A stretch of 5,160 nt of DNA from Oscillospiraceae bacterium (GTDB taxonomy: Bacteria > Bacillota > Clostridia > Oscillospirales > Oscillospiraceae). The notes beneath the pieces are model-generated. The model was not told the origin of the DNA, searched no databases, and worked only from the letters and a program-made list of their open reading frames with translations. The position numbers and the translations under genes are program-made. The stretch covers positions 1 through 5,160 of the forward strand of contig JAISFB010000025.1 in NCBI GenBank assembly GCA_031263805.1, read 5' to 3'. Positions 1 through 5,160 of the stretch are shown here, piece by piece (position 1 is the first letter of the stretch; each line of letters begins with the position of its first letter).

Positions 1-1412
1 TCGGCGGCGGCGGGGTCCTTGCCACGGCTGTTTTTATAGACGGGATGGTTTCTACAAATACGGTTTATGATTTTGTCTTGCGCCCGCTTGTCGAGGGGCG
101 CGAGTTCGCGCGGGCGCGGGACGAGAAGGACGCCGTCGGGCGGGTGATGTCGGGGCGTATGTTTCACGGCTCGAGGACGCTTTGCGGCGATAATGACAAG
201 GCCGTCGCCGGGCTGCTGGCGGGCGAGGCGGTGATCGTCTTTGACGGTATCGGCGCTGCGATAGCGTTTGACGCGAGGGGCTTTGAAAAGCGCGGGATAA
301 CGGAGCCGACGAGCGAGAATGTGCTTAAAGGCTCTAAAGAGGCGTTTGTGGAGTCCCTGCGCGTGAATACGTCTCTCGTGCGGCGGAGGGTGAAGACGAG
401 CGCGCTGAAAATACGGCAGCTTTCCGTCGGGCGGCGCACGAACACACAGGTCGCGATAGTATATATAGAGGGCGTCGCGAACGGCGGGACGGTTGAACGG
501 ATAATGCGCCGGTTTGAGAGCGCGGACACGGACGGGCTCATAACGGCGGCGCAGATCGAGGCGATATTGTATGAGCGGCGCTACACGCTTTTCCCGCAGG
601 CGCTGTATACCGAGCGGCCTGACCGCTTCGTCGGGAACATAATCGAGGGCCGCGTCGGCATAATCGTTGACGGTATGCCGATAACGTATATAACGCCTAT
701 CGATTTTCACACGCTGCTGCAAGCGCCGGAGGATTACGCGCACCATTTTGTGCTCAGCTCGCTGTTCCGCATAATGCGGTATATCTGCGCCGTGGCGTCG
801 CTGACGCTGCCGGCGTTTTATGTGTCGGTGACGACGTTTCATCAGGAGATGATACCGACAAAACTCGCCGTGTCGATCATATCCAGCAAGCAGGGCGCGC
901 CGTTTCCGACGTACATGGAGGTCGCGCTGATGCTTCTCGCTTTCGAGGTGCTGCTCGAGGCGGGGCTTCGGCTGCCGCGCGCCGTGGGACAGGCTGTTTC
1001 TATCGTGGGGGCGCTTGTCGTCGGGCAGGCGGCTATTACGGCGAATATACTCTCGCCGGGAGTTGTCATCGTTATATCGGCGGCGGGGATAACGGGCTTC
1101 GTCGTCCCGAGCCAGGATCTGTCGAACGCGAGCCGGGTGTTCAGGATGATCCTCGTCGCGCTCGCGTCGGTCGGCGGGCTGTTCACTACGACGCTGGGGC
1201 TTATTCTTATACTTTACAATATGTGCACGATAGAGATTTTCGGAACGCCGTATCTCTCGCCCCTGGCGGGGAACGAGGGGCGGCATATGCTTGACGATAC
1301 CGTGACGCGGAGGGCGTGGGCTTTTAAGCGCGAAAGGCCGTCCGATATCTCTCCGGAGGATATCGTCCGGCACGGCGGCGGGACGTATAAGAGTGACGGA
1401 GGAGGAGAATAA
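1..1412 (+). CDS. gerA: Germinant receptor subunit A (GerA family), 5'-truncated by window edge
   Basis: Inner-membrane subunit of a nutrient germinant receptor in the spore. The frame is open from base 3, and the residues before the ATG at 45 (VLATAVFIDG) continue the family's N-terminal fold, so 45 is internal and the true start lies left of the window. I see 469 residues; family members are usually about 480-540, so only a short N-terminus is missing. Residues about 1-250 form the soluble cytoplasmic domain, including the GSKEAFVES...N...LVRRRV block and an ERPD motif before EGRVGIIVDG. A membrane region at about 257-410 holds roughly five hydrophobic stretches, with the family signatures PFPTYMEV, LRLPRAVGQAVSIVGALVVG and FGTPYLSPLA. 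A charged tail of about 50 residues follows. One deviation: LEAGLRLP where REAG-RLP is common. The C-subunit gene follows after 16 nt. Family assignment is secure. The germinant cannot be told from sequence, and the symbol is the family class, not a specific paralogue. Confidence 0.95.
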   Translation, partial: GGGGVLATAVFIDGMVSTNTVYDFVLRPLVEGREFARARDEKDAVGRVMSGRMFHGSRTLCGDNDKAVAGLLAGEAVIVFDGIGAAIAFDARGFEKRGITEPTSENVLKGSKEAFVESLRVNTSLVRRRVKTSALKIRQLSVGRRTNTQVAIVYIEGVANGGTVERIMRRFESADTDGLITAAQIEAILYERRYTLFPQALYTERPDRFVGNIIEGRVGIIVDGMPITYITPIDFHTLLQAPEDYAHHFVLSSLFRIMRYICAVASLTLPAFYVSVTTFHQEMIPTKLAVSIISSKQGAPFPTYMEVALMLLAFEVLLEAGLRLPRAVGQAVSIVGALVVGQAAITANILSPGVVIVISAAGITGFVVPSQDLSNASRVFRMILVALASVGGLFTTTLGLILILYNMCTIEIFGTPYLSPLAGNEGRHMLDDTVTRRAWAFKRERPSDISPEDIVRHGGGTYKSDGGGE

Positions 1413-1415
1413 AAG

Positions 1416-1423
1416 AGGAGGTG
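1416..1423 (+). promoter_or_regulatory. Strong Shine-Dalgarno that fixes the C-subunit start
   Basis: AGGAGGTG lies in the 16-nt gap after the A-subunit stop, 5 nt before the ATG at 1429. An in-frame GTG at 1393 would add 12 residues (MTEEENKRGGGD) inside the upstream gene but has no comparable ribosome site. It would also bury the hydrophobic N-terminus expected of this family behind charged residues. The ATG at 1429 is therefore preferred. Confidence 0.85.
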
Positions 1424-1428
1424 GAGAT

Positions 1429-2619
1429 ATGATAAAGAAAGCGCTTGCGCCGTGTATTATCGCCGTTGCGGCGCTGCTGTTCGTGGGCGGCTCTACGATG
1501 CGGTTTTTCCCGTATATGAGCGAGATAAGCGATTTTGAGGTCGTGCAGGTCATCGGGATAGATAAAAAGGACGGCGGCGTGGAGGTCACTCTTATGGCGG
1601 ACCGCGAGGGGGCGCCGGGGGGTGAGGGCGGCGACGGTAAGAGCGTCACCGGCGTGATGTCGTTCGACGGGCCGACGGTTTTCGAGGCGATAAATAAGAT
1701 GAATATGTACTCCGACAAGCGGCGGCACCTCGGCTACGTCGATTTTCTGCTGATAGGGGAGTCGGCCGCGCGGGACGATTTGGTGAAGCACCTCGACTTT
1801 TTCACTCGGGACTATGAAACGCGCTATTCTATGGACGTATTCATCGTGCGCGGAGCCACGGCGAAGGAGTTTTTGCGGAAAACGGCGACGGCGAACAGGC
1901 GCATGGCCGACGTGCTGACGAACATTGATGAATCCGTAAAAGCGCTGTCCAACTCGCGTATGCTGAGGCTCATCGACCTCGTGATAATGCTCAGCGAGCC
2001 GAACGAGGCGGCGATAGTCCCCGCGATAACGTACAAGGACACGTCGTTCGCGGAGTTGATAGGCGCGGAAAAGCCCGAAAAAACCGCCGTCCCGGACGGT
2101 TTCGCGTTTATCCGCGATCACAGGCTCACGGGTTATTACGACGACGGGCTCGCGCGCGCGTACAACGCCATTACGGGCAGGGCCCACGCGAGCCCGCTGA
2201 GTGTCCGCGCCGCCGACGGGGAGTACGCGGCGCTTGAAATTTTGCAGTACGATATTGGTTTTGATACGTGCTGGGACGGCGGGACGCTGACGGGCGTGAG
2301 CTATGATATTACGATAAGAGCCAATCTGACGGAGCAGCTCGGGCGCGAAAATGTGTTTACGAAACGCGAAATGGGCATACTTGAATCGAGGGCGGCGGAG
2401 CGCATACGCGGTGAGCTCAAGGCCGTGGCAGACGAATCGGCGCGGCTCGGGCGGGACGGGATAGAGCTCGCCCGGCGCGTGCGGATGAAAAACCCCGTGA
2501 AGTGGGAAGCGATCGCCGAGGACTGGGACGAGATTTTCCCGGAGCTCGACGTCAGAATAGACGTGCAGTGCGTAGTAAGCCGCAGTTACGACCTGCGCGA
2601 GCGCATGGACAGCCAATAA
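1429..2619 (+). CDS. gerC: Germinant receptor subunit C (Ger(x)C family), lipobox cysteine apparently replaced
   Basis: Extracytoplasmic subunit of the germinant receptor, 396 residues from the ATG at 1429, a usual length for the family. The N-terminus is MIKK followed by a hydrophobic stretch at about 5-22, and then an exported body. Family marks include VIGIDKKDG (about 42-50), the HLGYVDFLLIGES block, LDFFTRDYETR, and near the C-terminus NPVKWEAIAEDWDEIFPEL followed by a final beta-like segment. Typical members end the signal peptide with a lipobox (L-x-G-C-W) whose cysteine receives diacylglycerol. Here the aligned stretch is FVGGST, with serine (codon TCT at 1492-1494) where cysteine is expected. 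The only nearby cysteine is residue 9, preceded by proline and too close to the N-terminus for a lipobox. The protein may instead be held by an uncleaved signal anchor; this is inference. The next gene starts 2 nt after this stop, so the two are likely translationally coupled. Confidence 0.92.
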   Translation: MIKKALAPCIIAVAALLFVGGSTMRFFPYMSEISDFEVVQVIGIDKKDGGVEVTLMADREGAPGGEGGDGKSVTGVMSFDGPTVFEAINKMNMYSDKRRHLGYVDFLLIGESAARDDLVKHLDFFTRDYETRYSMDVFIVRGATAKEFLRKTATANRRMADVLTNIDESVKALSNSRMLRLIDLVIMLSEPNEAAIVPAITYKDTSFAELIGAEKPEKTAVPDGFAFIRDHRLTGYYDDGLARAYNAITGRAHASPLSVRAADGEYAALEILQYDIGFDTCWDGGTLTGVSYDITIRANLTEQLGRENVFTKREMGILESRAAERIRGELKAVADESARLGRDGIELARRVRMKNPVKWEAIAEDWDEIFPELDVRIDVQCVVSRSYDLRERMDSQ

Positions 2620-2621
2620 GT

Positions 2622-2834
2622 ATGATAGCGCTCATATTATTCGCGGCGTCGATGACGGCCGCCGCGTATTTCGATTTTCGTAAAATGAAGCGCGAGGGAT
2701 CGCAGCGGCGCGAGCTTATAGTCTGCGCGCTTATGTGCTCGGCGGAGCTTGCGGCCGCGGCGTGGTATTTCACGTCCGCGCACAGGCAAAGCGTTATGGC
2801 GCTGCTGCTCGAACTTTTTAAGATAACGTGGTGA
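2622..2834 (+). CDS. Small two-helix membrane protein, candidate germinant receptor D subunit
   Basis: A 70-residue protein set between the C and B subunit genes, 2 nt after one stop and 6 nt before the next start. Residues 1-17 (MIALILFAASMTAAAYF) and about 32-51 (LIVCALMCSAELAAAAWYF) are hydrophobic. They are joined by a basic loop, KMKREGSQRR, and followed by a short amphipathic tail ending LLLELFKITW. The positive loop suggests both ends face outside and the loop lies in the cytoplasm. Codons follow the local bias (GCG, CGC, CTT/CTG, ATA), supporting real coding. No clear Shine-Dalgarno precedes the ATG, so translation probably depends on coupling to the C gene. Small proteins with two membrane segments, called D subunits, are known from some Bacillus germinant receptor operons and modulate receptor function. 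Assignment to that group rests on size, topology and position, not on recognised sequence similarity. Confidence 0.75.
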   Translation: MIALILFAASMTAAAYFDFRKMKREGSQRRELIVCALMCSAELAAAAWYFTSAHRQSVMALLLELFKITW

Positions 2835-2840
2835 CGAAAT

Positions 2841-3992
2841 ATGATGCGGACGGGGAATAACGCGCCGGAGGCGAATAACAATATAGGCGGCGGCATTTCG
2901 CCGGACAACGGCAAAATCAGTATGCGGCAGACGATGATAATGTACATTGTCGCGTGCCTTTCCCCGGCGACGCGGGTGTTCCCGATAATGGGCTCGAAGT
3001 ATGGGCGGCACGCGGGATGGGTCGCGGTGCTCGTCGGGGCGGCGGCGCTCGCGGCGCTGTCGTATGTTTTCGCGTCGTTTTTCAAAAAAGGGGAGTCGGG
3101 GCCGCGCTGTCTTTCAGATGTGTTCGAGCGCGTTTTCGGCAAGCTCGGCGGGAAGACGGTGATCGCCGCGTATTTTCTGTGGGCGGCACTGCTTTACACG
3201 TTTTATATAAGATATTACGCCGAGCGTATGCTCGCGACGATATTCATAACCGCGGATATGAGGTTCTTTCTGCTGACAATGATGGCGCTCGTATTCGTCG
3301 CGGTACGGGGGCGGCTGGAGGTTTTCGCGCGGTTTTCGGAGATCTCCGTTTTGCTGTTCACTGTGATAATGCTCGCGCTCGCGATTTGCCTTATGCCGAC
3401 GTTCGAGATACAAAACGTATGGCCGGTGACGTATCTGGACGCCGTACCGATCCTGAAGGCGACCTTCACGATGCTCGGAACCTTCGGCTATCTGACGTTT
3501 TTCTTTTTTCTCGGCGAGCAGATATCGAATAAGCGGGACGCGGGACGGCTCGGGAGGAAAGGGGCGCTGTATCTCGGGCTTATGCTGACGCTTGTCACGG
3601 TGATTTGCATCGGGACGCTGTCCTATCGCGTCGCGGCGAATATGCCGACGCCGTTTTTCTCCACGACAAAGCTGATAACGATCATGCAGCCGCTCGACAG
3701 GCTTGAGGCGCTGCTGCTTTCGGAATGGGTGATTTCGGATTTTATTATAATCACGGCGTTCGCGTTTATACTGATGAACATCGGCAAAAAGCTTTTCAAC
3801 TTAAAGCACGCGCGGTACCTCGCGACGCCCGTCGCTTTTTTCGGCTTCGTCGGCGGGATTTTGATCGCGTCGAGCAGATTTGAGCTGGAGGCGTTTTCCG
3901 ACAGCACGCTCGCGGTCGCGATAAACACGGCGATGAGCTTCGGCGCGCCGGTTTTGACGCTTATCATAGGGAAGCTGCGGCGGGTCATATAA
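2841..3992 (+). CDS. gerB: Germinant receptor subunit B (GerB family, APC-type membrane protein)
   Basis: Integral membrane subunit of the germinant receptor, related to amino-acid permeases of the APC superfamily and thought to bind the germinant. It has 383 residues; the family is usually about 360-370. Hydrophobic segments lie at about 30-49, 57-79, 105-124, 138-155, 167-186, 204-224, 242-263, 296-313, 327-344 and 356-376, giving the expected ten helices. Family features include KIS-x-x-Q just before helix 1, a Pro-rich helix 1 (SPATRVFPI), FFFFLGEQI at helix 6, and LDRLEALLLSEWVISDF leading into helix 8. The start at 2841 has a weak GGTG ribosome site 7 nt upstream and lies 6 nt after the small gene, so coupling is likely; an ATG at 2844 is equally possible. 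The extra length is an Asn/Gly-rich hydrophilic N-terminus of about 24 residues. It is the last gene of the operon; termination is expected at 4131-4179. Confidence 0.94.
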   Translation: MMRTGNNAPEANNNIGGGISPDNGKISMRQTMIMYIVACLSPATRVFPIMGSKYGRHAGWVAVLVGAAALAALSYVFASFFKKGESGPRCLSDVFERVFGKLGGKTVIAAYFLWAALLYTFYIRYYAERMLATIFITADMRFFLLTMMALVFVAVRGRLEVFARFSEISVLLFTVIMLALAICLMPTFEIQNVWPVTYLDAVPILKATFTMLGTFGYLTFFFFLGEQISNKRDAGRLGRKGALYLGLMLTLVTVICIGTLSYRVAANMPTPFFSTTKLITIMQPLDRLEALLLSEWVISDFIIITAFAFILMNIGKKLFNLKHARYLATPVAFFGFVGGILIASSRFELEAFSDSTLAVAINTAMSFGAPVLTLIIGKLRRVI

Positions 3993-4118
3993 AAGTCCAA
4001 AATTTATTTTTTATTTAATAGTTTTGAAACAGTTTCGGGGTAGATTGCTTAATATGTCGGGTGTATTATTATTCTTGCAGGGTTAAAGCTCTTCTTTTTC
4101 CTTTTTCATTTTTATCCT
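3993..4118. other. AT-rich convergent intergenic region
   Basis: A 126-nt gap between the ends of the B-subunit gene and the opposing permease gene. It is clearly richer in A/T than the coding DNA on both sides. It carries a pyrimidine-rich tract on the + strand at about 4091-4118. I see no convincing promoter and no strong hairpin with a T-run in it on either strand. The only symmetric element is GAAACAGTTTC (4026-4036), which cannot form a useful hairpin. The - strand carries a short ORF, listed separately. Confidence 0.7.
4083..4109 (-). CDS. Possible 8-codon ORF (MKKEKEEL) after the permease
   Basis: On the - strand the sequence AGAGGA (4120-4115) overlaps the permease stop codon and lies 5 nt before an ATG (4109-4107). 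The ATG opens a frame of only eight codons, MKKEKEEL, then TAA. The ribosome site and spacing look like the start of a further operon gene, but all frames beyond contain stops. It may be the remaining start of a lost or decayed gene, a tiny translated peptide, or chance in a purine-rich stretch. Coding status is unproven. Confidence 0.2.
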   Translation of the reverse strand: MKKEKEEL

Positions 4119-4955
4119 CTATTCATTTATGGCTGTCATGGCGCGCCGCAGGGCGGCGCGGCGGACAGCCGCTTTTTTTAATGACGTATCCGCCAGCGCC
4201 TTTGAGCTTGCCGCCAGAAGCAGCAGGACGGGCAGTATGTAGACGATTATCGCGACGGCGACGGTGGAGTAGCTGTTGTTGCCCACGGACACTAACGGAA
4301 AGATCACGCCCGGCAGCGTCTTGAAGCGCGGGTCGCCGATCACGTTGTTCAGCAGATAGACCGACCACGAGCCGATGAAGCAAAAAACGCCCGTCACGAC
4401 GAGCCCGGGGCGCACGGCGGGCAGCGTCACATACAGCGCCGTCTTCAAGCGCCCGGCGCCCAGCGTGCGCGAGAGCTGCTCGAACGCCGTATCGTAGTTT
4501 TCAAACACGGCTGAGAGCAGCAGCGTCGCGTACGGCACGTAAAACGCCAAATGCGCCAGCAGCAGCCCCGCGAAATTCGAGTACAGCCGCAGCTTGATGA
4601 ACACCGTCTGCATCCCGAACACGACGGCGATCTGCGGAATGAACGTAGGGACAAGCAGCAAGAGCTCGATGAGCCGCTTGCCGCGAAAGCTGAGCGCCCC
4701 CAGCGCCTTCGCCGCGAAAAAGCTGAGCGCGAGCGACAGCGACGTGACGAGCGACGACAAAATCAGGCTGTTTCGCAACGCGGACAATATTTTGCCGTCC
4801 GAGAGCAGCTGCGGCCAGTATCCCCCGTCAAGCTTAGGCAAAACCGCCGGCCACCGCCAAAATGTGGTCCCCGACCACATCAAAAGCGGGATCAGCGGCG
4901 CGAGCAGCGCCGCCGAGGCTATGATAAGTATTGTCATTCGCGTTTTTGTTTTCAT
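4119..4955 (-). CDS. ABC importer permease (binding-protein-dependent, PotC/CysW/YnjC-like)
   Basis: Inner-membrane channel subunit of an ABC importer, 278 residues. Six hydrophobic segments lie at about 8-28, 60-84, 94-116, 126-150, 183-203 and 230-251. Between the fourth and fifth is the EAA loop that contacts the ATPase: EQLSRTLGAG at 159-168, ending in TLP at 177-179. This is the hallmark of the BPD_transp_1 family. The pattern around residues 33-62 (WRWPAVLP...YWPQLLSD...ALRNSL) resembles the second permease of polyamine, sulfate, thiamine, iron or YnjC-type systems, but the substrate cannot be assigned. The gene begins 10 nt after the upstream partial gene. No good Shine-Dalgarno sits at normal distance (a GGAGG lies about 20 nt upstream, inside the preceding gene), so coupling is likely. 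The C-terminal tail, KKAAVRRAALRRA (260-272), is very basic and is encoded by the palindrome of the opposing terminator. No ATPase, binding protein or second permease is visible; these must lie beyond the right edge or elsewhere. Confidence 0.9.
   Translation of the reverse strand: MKTKTRMTILIIASAALLAPLIPLLMWSGTTFWRWPAVLPKLDGGYWPQLLSDGKILSALRNSLILSSLVTSLSLALSFFAAKALGALSFRGKRLIELLLLVPTFIPQIAVVFGMQTVFIKLRLYSNFAGLLLAHLAFYVPYATLLLSAVFENYDTAFEQLSRTLGAGRLKTALYVTLPAVRPGLVVTGVFCFIGSWSVYLLNNVIGDPRFKTLPGVIFPLVSVGNNSYSTVAVAIIVYILPVLLLLAASSKALADTSLKKAAVRRAALRRAMTAINE
4131..4179 (+). terminator. Intrinsic terminator for the germination operon, inside the opposing permease gene
   Basis: GGCTGTC (4131-4137) pairs with GACAGCC (4164-4170). 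Inside it, CGCGCCGC (4142-4149) pairs with GCGGCGCG (4153-4160) around a 3-nt AGG loop. A small internal loop separates the two stems, giving about 15 base pairs, nearly all G-C. Two bases after the stem come seven T's (4173-4179). This is the classic layout of a Rho-independent terminator reading in the + direction, and it lies 138 nt past the B-subunit stop. On the - strand the hairpin is preceded by A's and not followed by a T-run, so it should not terminate the permease transcript. The same bases encode permease residues about 259-275. Confidence 0.85.
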
Positions 4956-4965
4956 ATCAGAACTT

Positions 4966-5160
4966 TTATTGCCCCTCCGTCCAATGCTCCGTCCAATGCT
5001 CAGAAGGGCCGCGGCGCACCTTCCAGCCGGCTTCGTTGAACAGGTTTTTTATCTCCTTTATCGTCCTGCCGCGCCCGCTCTCCGTCTTGCGTCGCGTGTC
5101 GCGCGGGTTGCTGCCCACCTCCGACCACGACAGGTTGCTGCCGCTGTTGGCCATGAGCTC
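4966..5160 (-). CDS. C-terminal part of an unrecognised hydrophilic protein
   Basis: A - strand frame open to the right edge, giving 64 C-terminal residues before a TAA 10 nt upstream of the permease start. The ATG at 5154-5152 could be internal or a start; nothing resolves this because only two codons lie before it. The sequence is hydrophilic and basic (for example RDTRRKTESGRGRT, then IKEIKNLFNEAGWKVRRG), with no membrane segment. Codons have high G/C at third positions in this frame, and the other two - strand frames hit stops, supporting coding. It ends in a tandem EHWT-EHWT encoded by a 12-bp direct repeat. The position suggests an operon partner of the permease, but the tail does not look like a second permease, which would have a membrane helix near its end. 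I do not recognise the family; an ATPase or binding-protein C-terminus cannot be excluded. Confidence 0.55.
   Translation of the reverse strand, partial: ELMANSGSNLSWSEVGSNPRDTRRKTESGRGRTIKEIKNLFNEAGWKVRRGPSEHWTEHWTEGQ
4975..5001. repeat. Tandem 12-bp direct repeat (2.25 copies)
   Basis: CTCCGTCCAATG occurs twice head to tail (4975-4986 and 4987-4998), followed by CTC. The copies are identical. On the - strand it is in frame and encodes EHWT twice, seven residues or so before the stop of the partial gene. Perfect identity and a unit divisible by three suggest a recent slippage duplication tolerated by the protein. Confidence 0.9.

Noticed and set aside
1393..1428. GTG start for the C subunit, 36 nt upstream of the chosen ATG.
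   Set aside because: It overlaps the A gene, lacks a good ribosome site of its own, and adds charged residues before the signal segment; the ATG at 1429 has AGGAGGTG at ideal distance.
1453..1455. Cysteine 9 of the C subunit as a lipidation site.
   Set aside because: It is preceded by proline and lies too early, before the main hydrophobic stretch, so it does not fit a lipobox.
1324..2616. A 430-codon open frame on the - strand covering the whole C-subunit gene.
   Set aside because: Its product is dominated by Arg, His, Val and Ala with no recognisable fold. It mirrors the codon bias of the clearly identified C gene on the + strand, as expected for an antisense shadow in GC-rich DNA.
2552..3142. 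A - strand open frame of 196 codons across the small gene and the start of the B gene.
   Set aside because: It overlaps two supported + strand genes, has no family features, and its composition is that of antisense translation.
2954..3532. A + strand open frame of 192 codons inside the B gene.
   Set aside because: It is an out-of-frame reading of the B subunit, Arg/Gly/Ala-rich, without its own ribosome site or known motifs.
4024..4055. Possible promoter: TTGAAA followed by TAATAT.
   Set aside because: The spacing is about 20 nt instead of 16-18, and no gene on the + strand lies downstream for it to serve.
4551..5039. A + strand open frame of 162 codons opposite the permease.
   Set aside because: The product is almost entirely Arg, Gln, Glu and Pro, a typical antisense shadow of a hydrophobic membrane protein gene.

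Overview
The window holds the 3' part of a spore germinant-receptor operon on the + strand. It meets, tail to tail, the 3' part of an ABC-transporter operon on the - strand. The DNA is GC-rich, coding regions strongly prefer G/C at third positions, and isoleucine is nonetheless often encoded by ATA. Germinant-receptor genes are confined to endospore-forming Firmicutes. Combined with the base composition, this suggests a high-GC member of the Clostridia, possibly uncultured; that assignment is inference and no rRNA or other marker is present to confirm it.

+ strand, 1-3992: a germinant receptor (Ger) operon in the order A - C - small membrane protein - B. The A subunit is cut by the left edge. 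The C subunit follows after 16 nt, with a near-perfect Shine-Dalgarno. A 70-residue protein with two hydrophobic segments starts 2 nt after the C stop, and the B subunit starts 6 nt after that. The tight spacing implies one transcript, presumably made in the forespore from a promoter left of the window. The A and B subunits are inner-membrane proteins and C is normally a lipoprotein on the outer face of the same membrane. Together they form the receptor that senses nutrient germinants. The small protein fits, by size, topology and position, the two-helix 'D' subunits reported in some Bacillus receptor operons. The C subunit is odd: the cysteine that normally carries the lipid anchor appears to be serine.

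3993-4118: an AT-rich convergent intergenic region. A strong intrinsic terminator for the + strand (hairpin 4131-4170, seven T's at 4173-4179) lies beyond it, inside the last codons of the opposing permease gene.

- strand, 5160-4119: a partial hydrophilic protein of unknown function (C-terminal 64 residues only), then 10 nt later a complete inner-membrane permease of a binding-protein-dependent ABC importer (PotC/CysW/YnjC-like). The partner permease, ATPase and binding protein are not in the window. Just after the permease stop is a well-formed ribosome site with an 8-codon ORF, possibly the remnant of a lost downstream gene.

I see no tRNA, rRNA, CRISPR, insertion sequence or riboswitch. 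The window is mostly a conventional germination locus with several uncommon details, not a clearly new system.
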